A stretch of DNA of 64,000 nucleotides from Escallonia rubra (Eukaryota; Streptophyta; Magnoliopsida; Escalloniales; Escalloniaceae): assembly GCA_033065855.1 (NCBI GenBank), contig JAVXUO010003001.1, positions 1,302,001 through 1,366,000 of the forward strand, written 5' to 3'. Positions within the stretch are counted from its first letter, which is position 1. Each line of letters opens with the position of its first letter. The notes under the pieces are model-generated. The model searched no databases. It was not told the DNA's origin and saw only the letters and a program-made list of their open reading frames with translations. Made by a program: the position numbers and the translations under genes. Of this stretch, positions 14,271 through 25,788 are shown piece after piece.

Positions 14271-17200
14271 CTACTGACCATAATAGTATGATGAAAAAGG
14301 AGAAGAAGAAGAAGGGAACTTCTCAAGTGCATGGAGGACCTCTTTCATGGATGGTCTCTTTTGTGGGACAGGAGACAAACAGCTATATCCTAATCTCAAC
14401 AAAGCCAACAGGGCATCCTCTTTGCCCTCCATGTCAGCGCGGATCGCCACGTCAGCCATCCTCAAGACCCTGCTCTTGTCTTCGACGTCCAGCGTGGCAG
14501 CCCCCGTGGCAATCCCCGGCCCCACTTCATCCGACCCGACGACCTTCCCAGTCAGCAACTCGAGCAGCACCACACCAAACGAGTACACATCCCACTTTGG
14601 GTTGGGCTTGAGACTCCTAAGCGACTCCGGTGCGTAGTAAGGCGACACGGCGCCCAAAAAGCTCGGGCTCGGGCTGGGCGTGGCCCCGCTAGTAACGTCC
14701 TGAAAGCTGTCTCGAGAGGCCGTGGACCTCTTGCTTCCAAAGTTTCTCGCAGACCCGCCCGTCTTAGAACTATTCTCGCCCATGACGAGCCTTTCTAGCC
14801 CAAAATCTCCGATCTTGGGCTCCATGTCCGGGCCCAGTAAAACATTGCTGGGCTTCAGATTTGCGTGAACATGCTTCTTCTCGTGGATGTACGTTAGCCC
14901 CCGAGCGATCCCTTTGGCTATCTTGAGTCGCATTTCCCACGGCAAAGGGCACGGCGACGAACCCACCTTTCCTGAGAAAATCAAAACCGTCCAAAAATTG
15001 AGATCTCACATGCGCAAGTTAGCCAAACCATCACAATTATGTGCGTACTGAAATAATACAGCATAGCAACAAAGCTCGGGTCATTTTCCGTGGAAGTGAC
15101 CACCGCAAGATGTCAGTTTGTGGATTAACGGATACGCGCATCGCTTTCGGGCGCCGTGGGCCGAGAGTAACGAAGTAACTACAACCAGCTATCGGACAGT
15201 TGACTAGTGAGGTTTTGCAGTGGCAGTGCAGGCGCTCAGACCCATTGCATTAAAAAACAAGGTTTCAGTTACAACTACTCCACCATCTTCCCCATCTCTT
15301 GTCATGACCAAAATTTAACAAAATGGTCTTAGTCGACTTCTAACATGTACCCAATAGGGAATATGCAGGTACCCTTTATAAATCAAGATCATCAAGGGCT
15401 CAAATTTGCACAATCCGAGATGTAAGTGAGAAAAAGTCCAGGACCATTGGTGCGACACGATAAAAAAGTTTACAAACCTAAGTCGCTTGCTCACTAGATC
15501 CACAAGAATTTCTAGGCTGTAACACCAATAGCGAAAGTGTAAGAAGTTGTCACTACTCTCGCTATAATCTGGTGTTACTAGAAATGCTTACATTTTGAGC
15601 GACACTGGTCCGGTTATAGCTAACTTTTTCTGTTTCCAAACAGAAATTTGTAGCATAAATCAACAGGAAAGACCTTACTGCAAATGTTCATTTGTTCATG
15701 CGACAGTTGCACATTAGGCCTAAACAATTTTGCAATTGGTAGTAATGATAAATTAGAGAAAGAGAGAAATGAGAGGACTCACTGTAACGTGCATTGGCGA
15801 GGCTGCCATTGGGAACGAAATCATAGATGACAAGCTTCTCATCAGCGCCCCAGTAGAACCCACGAATCCTCACCAAGTTCGGATGCACCAGCTTTGCGAT
15901 GACGCGAACCTGGTTCTCGAAATCCCTGAACCGCTCCAATCCGCTCTCCCCGATCCGCCGGACCGCCAGCGTCGTCCCGTCCTCCAAAACCGCCTTGTAC
16001 ATTATGCTCGAACCCGTCGCTCCCAGTATATACGCCGACGCTTTCAGCAGCGTCTCAAGCTCCATCTCCTTATCACCGTCAACCGTCACAAGCGCTCCCC
16101 TCTTCTTCCCTTCTTCCACCTGATCATTCCCTGCACCCTTTTGCCCTTCTTCAACTTCCTCACTCTCGGAGTTGGTAGCCTCAGACGACGTTGAATCGTC
16201 TTCTTGATTCCCTCGCTTCAACAAACAAGCCCATGAACGCATCCATTTGCTTTCTTCTGTTGAAGATGATGACCTCCAGTCAAACTCATTGCCTCCGTTG
16301 ACTTCTCTGTTTTGTGTAGCTTTTGCTACTGCAGCTCTCTTCTTTTTCTTCAACTGGAGGAAGTATATGCACACCAGTGCTAGAATTGCTATTCCGGCGA
16401 TATCTCCTACTACGATTCCGACAATTGTGAATGGTTTAAGCCCGTTTCGTCTCGATTCCTGCGACCCATTTGATGTACCTGATGAAGAAGATGGTGCTGA
16501 GTTTGAGTCTATAGTTTTGGGAATGGCAGCGATGGCTGGTGGGGATGTTGCCGGAACATAGACATTCGGAGGAACTGAAACGGTTGAGGGGATTGGGCAG
16601 AGGGTTTTTAAGGGCTTACCACACAATTCAGCATTCCCGGAAAAGGATTTGGCATCCTGGTTGAACAAAACACTCGATTCCGGGATTTGGCCAGTGAAAT
16701 TGTTGAAGGACAGGTCTATAGTGGCATTAAATGGGATTTTATTAGCAAAATCCGGCGTAATCTCGCCGGAAAGCCTATTGTAAGAGACGTTAAGGTAACT
16801 GAGACTATTACCTCCGAAATCTGGAGGGAGTGACCCGTTTATCAGATTGGAAGACAGATCTAAAACTTGAAGTGAATCAAACCCACTTGGAAGACTGCCT
16901 GAAAAGTAGTTATTCTTCAAAGAAACAACAATTAGGTTACTAAGACTAGTAAGACTGCCGGGAAGTTTTCCCGCCAATGCGTTGTCGGAGAGGTTAAGAA
17001 ACTGGAGACTCTTGAGTCCTCCGACGAGCTCCGGCAGCTCGCCGGAGATCAGATTGTTTGAAAGGTCAAGTTTAAGAAGCTGGGAAGCGTTATACACAGA
17101 TGCTGGGATTGACCCATTTATTGAATTGTTAGAAAGATCGAGGTTTTGGAGGTGTTGAATCATACCAATATCGGCGGGGATGGAGGCGAGGAGCTGAGCG

Positions 17201-17463
17201 TTGGGGAGAGATAAGGCGGTGACACGGTAGTAGGCTGCGGAGCTGCCTGGAGTGCCACAGGTGACGCCATTCCATGAGCATGGAGTGTCATCGGAGTAGC
17301 TCCAGCTTGCTAACACACCCAGAGGATCACTCAAAACAGAGTATTTAAAAGAGAGTAAGAGAATCCCATCCGTGTTGAGCCCAAAAGACTGGTCTAGACA
17401 AAGAAGAAGTAGAAATGCAAGGATTTTCCACCATAAATGGAGATGAAAACTTGTGGAGCTCAT
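14271..17463 (-). CDS. LRR receptor-like kinase, probable pseudokinase
   Basis: Two exons on the minus strand, 17463-15783 and 14971-14271, joined at a phase-1 intron (TAC A|GTGAGT ... CTCAG|GA AAG), give 793 residues. I chose the ATG at 17463 because it starts a good signal peptide (residues 1-28, WWKILAFLLLLCL). Next come an LRRNT (DTPCSWNGVTC), about seven leucine-rich repeats to residue 260, a Pro/Ser-rich stretch, a transmembrane helix at about 345-369 followed by KKKK, and a kinase-like domain at about 475-780. The VAVK lysine is Arg502 (LAVRRIG), and the HRD motif reads HAN (596-598), so the catalytic Asp is missing. DFG (616-618) and the APE-type YYAPES remain. The layout matches LRR receptor-like kinases of the Arabidopsis At4g37250 type, which share this non-catalytic signature. 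Signalling would then depend on partner kinases (inference). Confidence 0.93.
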
Positions 17464-17503
17464 GATGTCTCTCTGTAATCCCACATTTCTGTTCCCCAGA
17501 TTT

Positions 17504-17527
17504 AGAGAGAGAGAGAGAGAGAGAGAG
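17504..17527. repeat. (AG)12 microsatellite in the kinase 5' leader
   Basis: A perfect dinucleotide run 41 bp upstream of the receptor-kinase start codon. GA/CT repeats are common in plant 5' leaders and may influence expression. Confidence 0.9.
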
Positions 17528-17644
17528 GTATATTAACTGAGATTTATGATGTGGGGAGAGCCATGTGATGGGGAAGTCAGTAGAATAGAAAACCAAAATT
17601 GCTCACCAATATGCTCTGTTTTCAGACCAGACCTTGAGCAGAAA

Positions 17645-17651
17645 TTATATA
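17645..17651 (-). promoter_or_regulatory. candidate TATA box of the LRR receptor-like kinase
   Basis: On the minus strand TATATAA lies about 180 bp upstream of the start codon, a plausible distance for a leader containing the AG repeat. Support is by motif and position only. Confidence 0.4.
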
Positions 17652-18754
17652 CTGCTACCCTCCTCCTGTATATTTCAGTCTTACTTTTTGCTAACGTTGG
17701 CAAAAACAAATCTAGAATTAAAATAACCTCTAGGGAGGGAGGGGTTGAAATGGCATCCTTACTAGGTGACATACAGGTAGAGTTGGAAGTTGCAGAAGTC
17801 TCTTACATATTGACTTCTGCAATCAATATTTTTCTCTTTTCTCTGCTTGTAGTCTTAGCCTGTGATTAACAGTGCAGATCTATTATAGGACAACTTCTTT
17901 TCTTGATTGTGCTAACTACACAAGGTCTGAAGTTACGGAAATTGTATTTCTTTTTCTTCAACTGCTAATGACTTTTGCTAACTCACTCTGCCATGTTGAG
18001 AATATTTTCGGTTATTGGTCAAGATGAGTTAGATTTGACCTGCTCCTAAAACAACGGTTCTTAATTTTATTTTCGTTGTTTTCGTGTAATCAACGACATA
18101 TTTGTAATAAGAAGACACGTGTGAATGTTATATAAGCTGTCAAATGAAACGTATAACTCACAATACTAACTTGAAGTGGGGTGGGGTCATGACTTAAATG
18201 CAGCAACTAACTTCCACAAACAAGAAAACAAAATTTCAAATTCGTATGCAAGTTTGCAGATGTGATGAGTTTTTAGTCCACCGGGAAGTAATAGAAGAAA
18301 TTGGAAGTGCAATCTAATTTGCATACAAGAAAGGTATCTTGAAGTAACTATGATTTTTAGTACTAGAAAAACTGGTCAAAAAGGGCGCTTAACGCCCTTT
18401 GCTTCGATGTTGCGTGCAACTCAGCTTCATTAGTGAAGTCATAAAGCAGGTGAAGTTTTTTTGTGATATTCACAGCGCATTCTTATTTCTTTCTTATCAA
18501 ACGAGAAACGAGAAAACTGTAAGGTACTGTTATCTAACCCAGAAAATAAATTACCGGAAAATTTGATGCTTTACGATAAGTTGAAGCGACACAAATATCA
18601 TGCAGCCAACATGAATATTTACAAACCACCCACCTACCAATGATTCGGCAAAGAAAGCACCAAAAGTATCTAATAGTGCACTCGTCTGTCTTTTAAGTCC
18701 ATGCCATCTCCTTACTGGCTAGACATTTTTTTGGATTTTCACTAGATAGAGACG
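17652..18754. other. intergenic, no gene recognised
   Basis: AT-rich. An 8-bp stem hairpin AAAGGGCG-CTTAA-CGCCCTTT lies near 18382-18402. Nothing codes convincingly. Confidence 0.45.
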
Positions 18755-18764
18755 ATTAACTTGG

Positions 18765-18939
18765 CAAGGGGACTGTCCTAACTTAACCAGAGATCTCGAG
18801 TTCGAGTCCTGAGAATGCAGCTGCGTTAAAACTTGGTAGGGAGAGCTTCTGCCGCCCATGTGGTCCTGCCCGGCTCGAACCCGAATTAGTCGGCTCTTAA
18901 TGTGGTGTCCGGATACCGAGTGGTCTAACAAAAAAAAAT
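18765..18939 (+). mobile_element. tRNA-derived SINE (Au-like) with 10-bp target-site duplication
   Basis: A 175-bp element with an RNA polymerase III B box (GTTCGAGTCC near 18790) and a possible degenerate A box at its left edge. The body follows the layout of Au-type plant SINEs (AGAATGCAGCTGC, ACTTGGTAGGGAG, CTCGAACCCGAATTAGTCGG, GGTGTCCGGATACCGAGTGGT) and ends in a short A tail. The perfect direct repeat ATTAACTTGG flanks it at 18755-18764 and 18940-18949. The family name is from memory of the consensus; the SINE architecture is directly visible. Confidence 0.75.
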
Positions 18940-18949
18940 ATTAACTTGG

Positions 18950-20556
18950 ATCAATGATAGAGACTCTTTAGTACCACTGCTGTGATATGAGTGAGTATCA
19001 CCATTTATACACAAGTCAATCAGCTATTCATAGCTGATTGGGTGCGCAAATCAGCCTTATCAATAAGTGTTCGGCTGGGGCAAATCAGTGAGGAGGCATC
19101 TTCAGAAAAGCATGCTTGCATGGTTCGTACAAATTATTGAAGAAAAATTGTCTCCATCTCCATCACAAGCAGTCAAATTCACCGACAGCGGAAATGAACT
19201 CGACTGCTTATCTCTAAACTTTGTTTGGAAAGCTAGTAACAAATGATGCAGTCACGCATTTGTAAAGTTGAAGGCATATGTTTACAATTATATATACATG
19301 ACGAATCCACGGCATATGTTTACAATCGCATATAAATGGCGAATCCAACTCGGTTTATAGGACAAGATTTTCATCTACGTATATGTGCTCAACTTATTTC
19401 TAACACTTTTCCTGGTATACGACTAAACACAGCTCCACGTGCCGTGTACTCAACATTTTAATGCAACTTATTTGAAGGATTTCACTTTCGCTTCTCTTTT
19501 CATGGACCACCAAAAATCTCTATGAAACTTACTTGACTTCAGTGCAGATTTGTGAGTTTGCCGCTTGGCTTCATTCCCGACAGTGTTACTTTCTTTTCAG
19601 CGTAGATGCTCAATCTTTTTCTACATTTTTAGTCAAACTTTCAAGACAATTGACACCCAGGCAAGTTTTATCTTCTAGTGATTCAAAAGGGATTTCTCGA
19701 CGGTGTGGGTTTGAGGGGTGGGGGTGGCGTGGCTTCGGTTGTATTGTTGTTGGAGATTTCACTTGCTTCGTCAAGTTAATCCAGGATCCAATTCTGTGGA
19801 TCTAGGGGAACCCAACAAATTAGTCATAAAGCTGATTACACTTCACCTCTTGTTTCCCCTTTCTAAAATATTTAGTTGTGGCAGCTTTATCTGCCTCATT
19901 ATTCTAATGAGACAGTCTAAAAGTTGGTAATCCTCTTTACCATTAATTAGAGGATCCCGTGCCTACTTTGCTTTGCTTGGTGGACCATCCACTTTTTATG
20001 TCCAATTCCGTTTACAAAGTTCTTAATTACCATACACTCTTTTTGTTGATTTAGATTTTTGTAGCATCTTAGTTATAACGAGTATGTTCAGTTCACGACA
20101 ATCACAGAGGAAGCTAAAGTCTAAACACCACCCCCACCCTTGAGCTGCCTTCTGTAGCAAGTCCAAATGTCATTTAGGATTTTAGGTTAGTGAAGCGCTA
20201 GTGACCTTCATATCAGTATGGTATTTGTGGTCCGGTTATGGACTCCATAGTTCAGGGCACATAGCATCGCCCTCTGTAACGATCAAGGCTGGTAAGTCCA
20301 CCGGTTCACACAGTTGTCCATATACCAGTAGAAGATTTGGCAGTTAACGCGGCCCCTGCTTCTTCAGGTATACACTCTTTTTTGTAGCTGTAGTGTTGGA
20401 TCAAACGTGGATGATCCATAACCAAAAAAAAAAGTAGATGACCCGAAACCAAAAGGTGTTCTAAAACCTCACAATTAATCTCTCCGAAAGTGCGAAACAA
20501 GTCCAAAATACTTATGAAACTTACAGAAACATCATGTTACCCCCCATCCTCTCAAA
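18950..20556. other. intergenic, no gene recognised
   Basis: AT-rich. A doubled motif GGCATATGTTTACAAT occurs near 19269 and 19311. Short frames near 19533-19930 have no protein-like features. No RNA gene is seen. Confidence 0.45.
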
Positions 20557-21111
20557 ATGACCAAAACCGAGAAGGTTACCAAAACCTCAATCAACTGGTA
20601 CAAAATACAATTCGATGCAGCTGTGTGTGAACTGAAATTCACCCAAGCTGTAATTGTCTGGGATCACAGAGGTACTGTCATCACTGCTCAAACTCAAATG
20701 AATCAGGTGTTGGACCCGGAAGTAGCAGAGGCACATGCAGCCCTGTTGGCAATTGAAATGGCAAGGAAGAACAAATACACACACGTAATCTTTGAGAGAG
20801 ATGCCCATGAGATTATACAGTGGATGAACAATAATGAAGGCATCACAAGCTGGAGAAGCCATATGATCATTCAAGAAGCTAGAGCCAAACTGAAGAATCT
20901 TAGTTGCTGGACCTTTTTGAAAGTTAGTAGGACTGTAAATAAGCATGCCCATAATCTTGTAAAATGGACAGATGATTGTAATTATTTTGGCTTGGTCCCT
21001 ACTTCATCCATAAACCTCATTTTTGTCTCCGGATGAGTAAGGGACCAATGCACCAAACTCTGTAATTTCCCCTGTTATGCAATGACTTGTTTAGAAGAAA
21101 AGAAAAAAAAA
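20557..21111 (+). mobile_element. 5'-truncated LINE tail with RNase H-like domain
   Basis: A 159-codon frame at 20557-21036 has the plant LINE/RVT_3 RNase H pattern: FDAA (first Asp) near residue 21, then AEAHAALLAIEMA (Glu), FERDAHEII (Asp) and a terminal VNKHAHNLVKW. These acidic residues are kept, unlike in the LINE tail at 33006. About 60 bp downstream comes an A-rich tail (21097-21111). No upstream reverse transcriptase and no clear target-site duplication are visible, so it is read as a decayed, 5'-truncated insertion. A host RNase H-like gene is a weaker alternative. Confidence 0.65.
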
Positions 21112-22421
21112 AGTTACTCGGAATGCTACCAAGATATCAGTCTCTTTGGTTTCATAGTCAGGAGTATAATAAGTCAATTTGTAATCTTTAACACCAGCTT
21201 TGAATCCAACACTTGTTTTAGTCTCTGTTTGTGGTGACATAAATCCCTCCCTACAACTCAAGAATTAAGAATTCTCACAGTCGTCTTGAACTTGGAGTGA
21301 TACCGATTAGTGCTCAACAATTCAACACATTTCTTAATAGACGAAGGGCTTGATTGGCTAAATTTACACTCCAAAAAGTATAAATAACTTATTTATACCT
21401 GTGGCAGAATTTTGCGGGGAATGGTGGTCAATTTTTCTATTAAGTGGAAGGGAATATTGGTCAATGTCAGGTTATAACTATGTAACATATCAAACAAGCA
21501 GTGTATAAATCTGCAAAGTATAGTATACATGCTTCAAAAACTGGAAAATTGGATCCGCTTAACCTAAATGCAACACGCACACACACCCCATAAAGTATAA
21601 ATCAATCAGATTAAGCTCCTTTCCACCAAATTTTGTACAAACCACGACTTGATGCGCGAGACACGGCTAATAAAGACTTTAAAGAATCCAATTTAATAAT
21701 ACAAACTTGAAACACTAACCATGGTTAGTTGGGGTTCTCTTTACCCCCTTCCGCTTTCTGAATTGAATCCCTAATGTCAATTTGTTGAATGTTGCTATTT
21801 TGATTGTAAGAAAATAGTTATAACTCCTCGTATGGCGATAAATAATACTCGCTATATGTATTTAGTAGCATTTCTACTAACATTTTCAACGATCATTCTT
21901 AACTGTACTTTTTTAGTGTCAATACGAATATTTAATAAACTGTTAATTGTCGCTATATATGAAGTAATAGATATCTTCCTACAATACGAGTAGTAGCCAA
22001 AACTTTTTTCAATTAATTTTCTCGAGAACACATGACTAGCAATACGCGAGGGCAATAAAAGTTAGTTTCATTTTCTTAAATTCGCTGTGAACAAAACTTG
22101 ACAATGTTTAGTGTAAGAGAATGGACTACGTATGTTTGGTAAGATGGTCATAATCGTCCTCCATGTTTTCCCATATTTATTTTGTCACCTGAAATCTTTG
22201 GTCACTTGCATACCATCTGCTTCCATTTTCCATTTATAGGTTATAAACCTTTGCACCAAAAGGCGCATAGCATCTTCCATAATTAGCTTAAACGCCCTGA
22301 ATGGTCCAAAAGTTTAATTCAACGGAAGTCAAGTCCAAGTTATCCTTTAGTGCAACTGGGCAACCATCAGAGTTTGCTTTTGGCTCTTTCGATTCGTGCT
22401 GATGGAAAGATGGGACTTACC
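21112..22421. other. intergenic, no gene recognised
   Basis: AT-rich DNA with only short chance frames. Confidence 0.45.
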
Positions 22422-22668
22422 ATGAAGAATTGAAGATGACCCTTCACCTATCAGCACATTAATCATTATATAGATACAAAAATACCACTACGTACTAGTT
22501 AGTCATAGGAGTCCCCATTCGGAGCCCTTCAAGTCTTGTTAGATATATGAAGAATTGAAGATGACCCTTCACCTATCAACACATTAATCATTATATAGAT
22601 ACAAAAATACCAGTACTAGTAAGTTCTAGGAGTCCCCATTTGGAGCCCTTCACAAGTCTTGTTATATA
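22422..22668. repeat. tandem duplication of a roughly 123-bp unit
   Basis: Copy A (22422-22546) and copy B (22547-22668) both start ATGAAGAATTGAAGATGACC and contain GATACAAAAATACCA, AGGAGTCCCCATT and GGAGCCCTTC in the same order. A third, partial copy lies at 24434-24494 beyond the GC-rich island, so the unit borders that island on both sides. Confidence 0.85.
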
Positions 22669-24433
22669 GTGATGCCAATGAAGTGGGTTCGCAGTCGACG
22701 TAGAGGTACCATAAGAAATGCAGTCCGAGTCAGATGCCAAGTAGAGTGATGTGGGACACAACAAAGATGGAGCAAGGGCAGAGACCAAGGACTTCCCAAA
22801 TAGAGCCTGAGGATGGCAGTGCTGCGAGGGCGATGACGCAAGATGAATACGCGATGACATCAACTCCCCAAATGAATTCTCAAGACCCTATTTTATAGAG
22901 GTTGAGATAATGATGTCATCAAGCAACACGTGGCGCTCCCTGGGAGTGACACGTCACTAAGGGGTCCACACGTGCCAGCGCTTTACAGACTGTCGAATCG
23001 CATATTCACCTAGCCTACTCCTCACATCGTCGGTCTGTCTGTCTGGAAAGACTGGCTCCCACAGCGTCGATGTGGCCAGAAAACCCCCTTGATCTAGCCA
23101 CCAGTCCAAGCCTTTGCAGAGTCCCATAGGCTTGGCAACAGTGGGGAAGACCCGACGCCCAACTGCCAGGCGGACTAGGCGCGATGCCCTCCGGAGACCT
23201 GCTCCCGTCTCGAAGTGACCCGGGGGTCATAGTCCCTAGGGGTGCCGATGAAAGCCCCAAGTGCCGAAGCACGTAAGCTTGTCACCCAGACACCCTGGAA
23301 GAGATATTGTCCCGGAGGAGTGGCCTATCCCGTGGGCCGAGGTAGCATCCCGGAGGAGCCGCGCTGCCTGGCGGAAGATGAGTCTTCATGTCGGAGCACT
23401 TGGAACTCCCTGGCGGAGATAGTGTCCCGGAGGAGTTGCATATCCCCGCGGGTGAGTCCTTGTGCCGGAGCACTCAGATCGGGCCAGTGTAGTGACCCGG
23501 AGGAGTCGCCTACCTGACAGGCCGATGTAGCATCCCGGAGGAGCCGTCTACCTAGCGGAAGGGGAGTTGAAGCTCCCCGACAGAGTCGCCTATCCCCGCC
23601 AGTGAGTCCTTGTGCCAGAGCACTTGGAGTGCGCCAAGGTAGTGTCTCGGAGGAGTCACCTACCCGACAGGCTGAGGTAGCATCCCGGATGAGCCGTCTA
23701 CCTGGCAGAAGGGGAGTCTTCTTACCTGAGCACTTAGAGCTCCCTAGCGGAGATAGTGTCCCAGAGGTGTTGCCTATCCCCGCGGGATGCTGCACACTCC
23801 AGGGAGTGGGTCGAAGCATGTTCCACGACCAAGGCAAGGTGCGCATGGTGTGGTGAAAGGATGAACCAACGCAAAGGGCGTGGTAGTGTGCCTGAGGGCT
23901 CGGCGCATGGGCGCGGCGGAGTGTATGATGTGCCGGGGGCACGGTAGTGTGACAGAGAGCCAGGGAGAATGACTGTATCAGTGGCGGGGCGCATGGGTCC
24001 AACATAGTGTGTATGGGCGATGGGCGTCGCAGAGATGGCGTGCGGGCGCAGGCGACGAGCGTCGCGGAGTCGGCGCAAACGATAGGCGTCGCGGAGTCGG
24101 TGCGCGGGCGACTGGGGTCGCGAACGACGGCAGGGAGTCGCGTACGATGCAAGGCTAAGGGAGAGCAAGTATGTATTCAACGAGAGGTGGAAGGCACGTC
24201 GACCCCCTAAGGGGGAAGGTAGCCGACCCCCTTGAGGAGAAAGCGACCGACCCCCAAGGGGGAAGGCGCGCCAAGGTTGTTTCACAAGGAGCAAATGCAC
24301 GTGACTTGAGTATGTATCGTTGTACCGGCTTGTAAGCGTTAAAAAATTAACTGTTGACCATGTGACGCGTCGCGCAAAACGGGACCCGCCATGGACCCTT
24401 GGGTGCGACCAAAATAGGTTGGGAACATATACG
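22669..24433. repeat. GC-rich island with higher-order tandem repeats, possible element interior
   Basis: GC content rises sharply against the AT-rich flanks. From about 23295 to 23780 the motif CCCGGAGGAG and variants recurs about eight times inside a longer unit of about 170-180 bp (TAGTGTCCCGGAGGAGT..CCTATCCCCGCGGGTGAGTCCTTGTGCC..GAGCACT..GTAGCATCCCGGAGGAGCCG). Near 24010-24130 a second short repeat (GGCGTCGCGGAGTCGG) occurs, and near 24200-24270 CCGACCCCC..GGGGGAAGG. Overlapping long frames on both strands are by-products of this composition. No transposase or reverse transcriptase is seen. Confidence 0.6.
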
Positions 24434-24494
24434 TACAAAAATACCACTACTAAGAGACCCCGTTTGGAGCCCTTCAAGTCTTGTCAGATGTATG
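24434..24494. repeat. third, partial copy of the 22422-22668 unit
   Basis: TACAAAAATACCACTACTAAGAGACCCC followed by TTTGGAGCCCTTCAAGTCTTGTCAGAT matches the right half of copies A and B, in direct orientation. Confidence 0.8.
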
Positions 24495-25674
24495 AACACT
24501 TTGCAGCATGTTACGTATGTCTTAAATATTTAAGTATTATCATTAGCATTTGTGTAGGAAAATAATGGGACAGAATGGACCAATGGTCTAGGCTACACCT
24601 TTCGTTTAAGCCACATAGCTGCTTTAGCGTATAAAAATATTATTTTGCTTGCGTATTTTCGCGAAGCTTTCATCAGAGTCAAGTCGTTCGTGGAGGGCGG
24701 ATCAAGCTACCTTCCCCCCAACGAGCTTGACTTTTTCTTCAGGACTTAAACAAATATCAACCGTTAGAACTTCACCGTATCGTAAAAGTCTTTGCTTCAT
24801 TATGTTAACAAAACAGAGACTGGCTAATCATGCATGGCATGCTTCAGTTTTGTCCAATATTGACCTTCCTGGCTATGGTTAAAGCTTTAGCCTAGATTCC
24901 CCTCAACTCTAATAGACTACCACAAGCCATGCACATACATCTTTCAAGCTTTCTTTTAGCTAGCATTGGCGGAACCACATATGGCCTCAGATAGGCAGTT
25001 GCCCACTACAAAGTTGGATGGATAGGCCACTAATACTACCACCAAAGGTGATAAATAGCATGGGATGAACCTACAAGTCCCAATGTAGCGACAAAATATG
25101 ATCGCTAGATATTCTAATTGACTTTTAGTGATACTAAAAAATGTTGTCAAAAATTGTCAATAAAGATGACTACGTAAATGTTATTGGCTATAATATTAGC
25201 GGCAATTAATGGTCGCTCAATAGAGGGTCGTAGGCTCTTCTTACTACCAGCAATTGCAGCCTATTCTTTCCAATAACATGGACTTGGAAATATTTTGTCC
25301 ACTTTAATTAATTTGATCATTAAAACTAAATAATCGCTCATCTTGCGAAGCATAATGACTATATAATCTTGCACTTCTTTTTGGTACTTTTGCTTATGTA
25401 CTGTGTATTACTTACCTAGAAGGCAAAACCTATAAGAGATATTAAGCTAAAACTAAGCAACTTTTTGGTTTAACTAAAGTACCCCTCCTTAAAATTGTCA
25501 CTAAAGTTGTGTTGTGTACAACATCAAAGTCCAACCTTAAGGGCAAATAAATTGAGACATTATATCTAGGAGAGTGTGGTATTTCACTCTGTGACCATGA
25601 AAGAAATTTGATGATTAGTAGTTTTAGCCCATCTTGAGAAAAATTTGCAGGTTTCGCCAATGAAAATAGGACTT
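24495..25674. other. intergenic, no gene recognised
   Basis: AT-rich. Motifs such as TTTTAGTGATACTAAAAAA and GTCGCTCAATAG near 25080-25220 recall decayed CACTA-type transposon ends, but no boundaries could be fixed. Confidence 0.35.
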
Positions 25675-25684
25675 GAAATGTTTA

Positions 25685-25778
25685 TCCCCCTTTTTTTTTT
25701 TTTTTGGTGAAAAATAGAACTCCAGAGTTACAAAAGGACAAGAGTCGTCAATATTACAGACCATATGAAAAAGAGTGA
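25685..25778 (-). mobile_element. very short 5'-truncated LINE/retroposon 3' end
   Basis: A poly-T run (25691-25705) followed by GGTGAAAAATAGAACTCC resembles the poly-T plus GATAAAAGGTAGAAA start of the full LINE 3' end at 32815. The direct repeat GAAATGTTTA flanks at 25675-25684 and 25779-25788. The length is only about 90 bp. Confidence 0.55.
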
Positions 25779-25788
25779 GAAATGTTTA

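Noticed and set aside
18382..18402. A Helitron 3' hairpin (AAAGGGCG..CGCCCTTT)
   Set aside because: No CTRR end follows at the expected distance and no TC start was found.
18765..18939. A tRNA gene, because of the B box GTTCGAGTCC
   Set aside because: No cloverleaf can be drawn; the body, A tail and flanking repeats indicate a SINE.
22422..22668. The tandem 123-bp units as LTRs of a small retrotransposon
   Set aside because: They are adjacent, have no clear TG..CA ends, primer-binding site or short flanking duplication; kept as a repeat only.
23325..24477. Overlapping long frames on both strands in the GC-rich island
   Set aside because: They follow the tandem repeats and few-stop composition; no family motif or consistent frame is seen.
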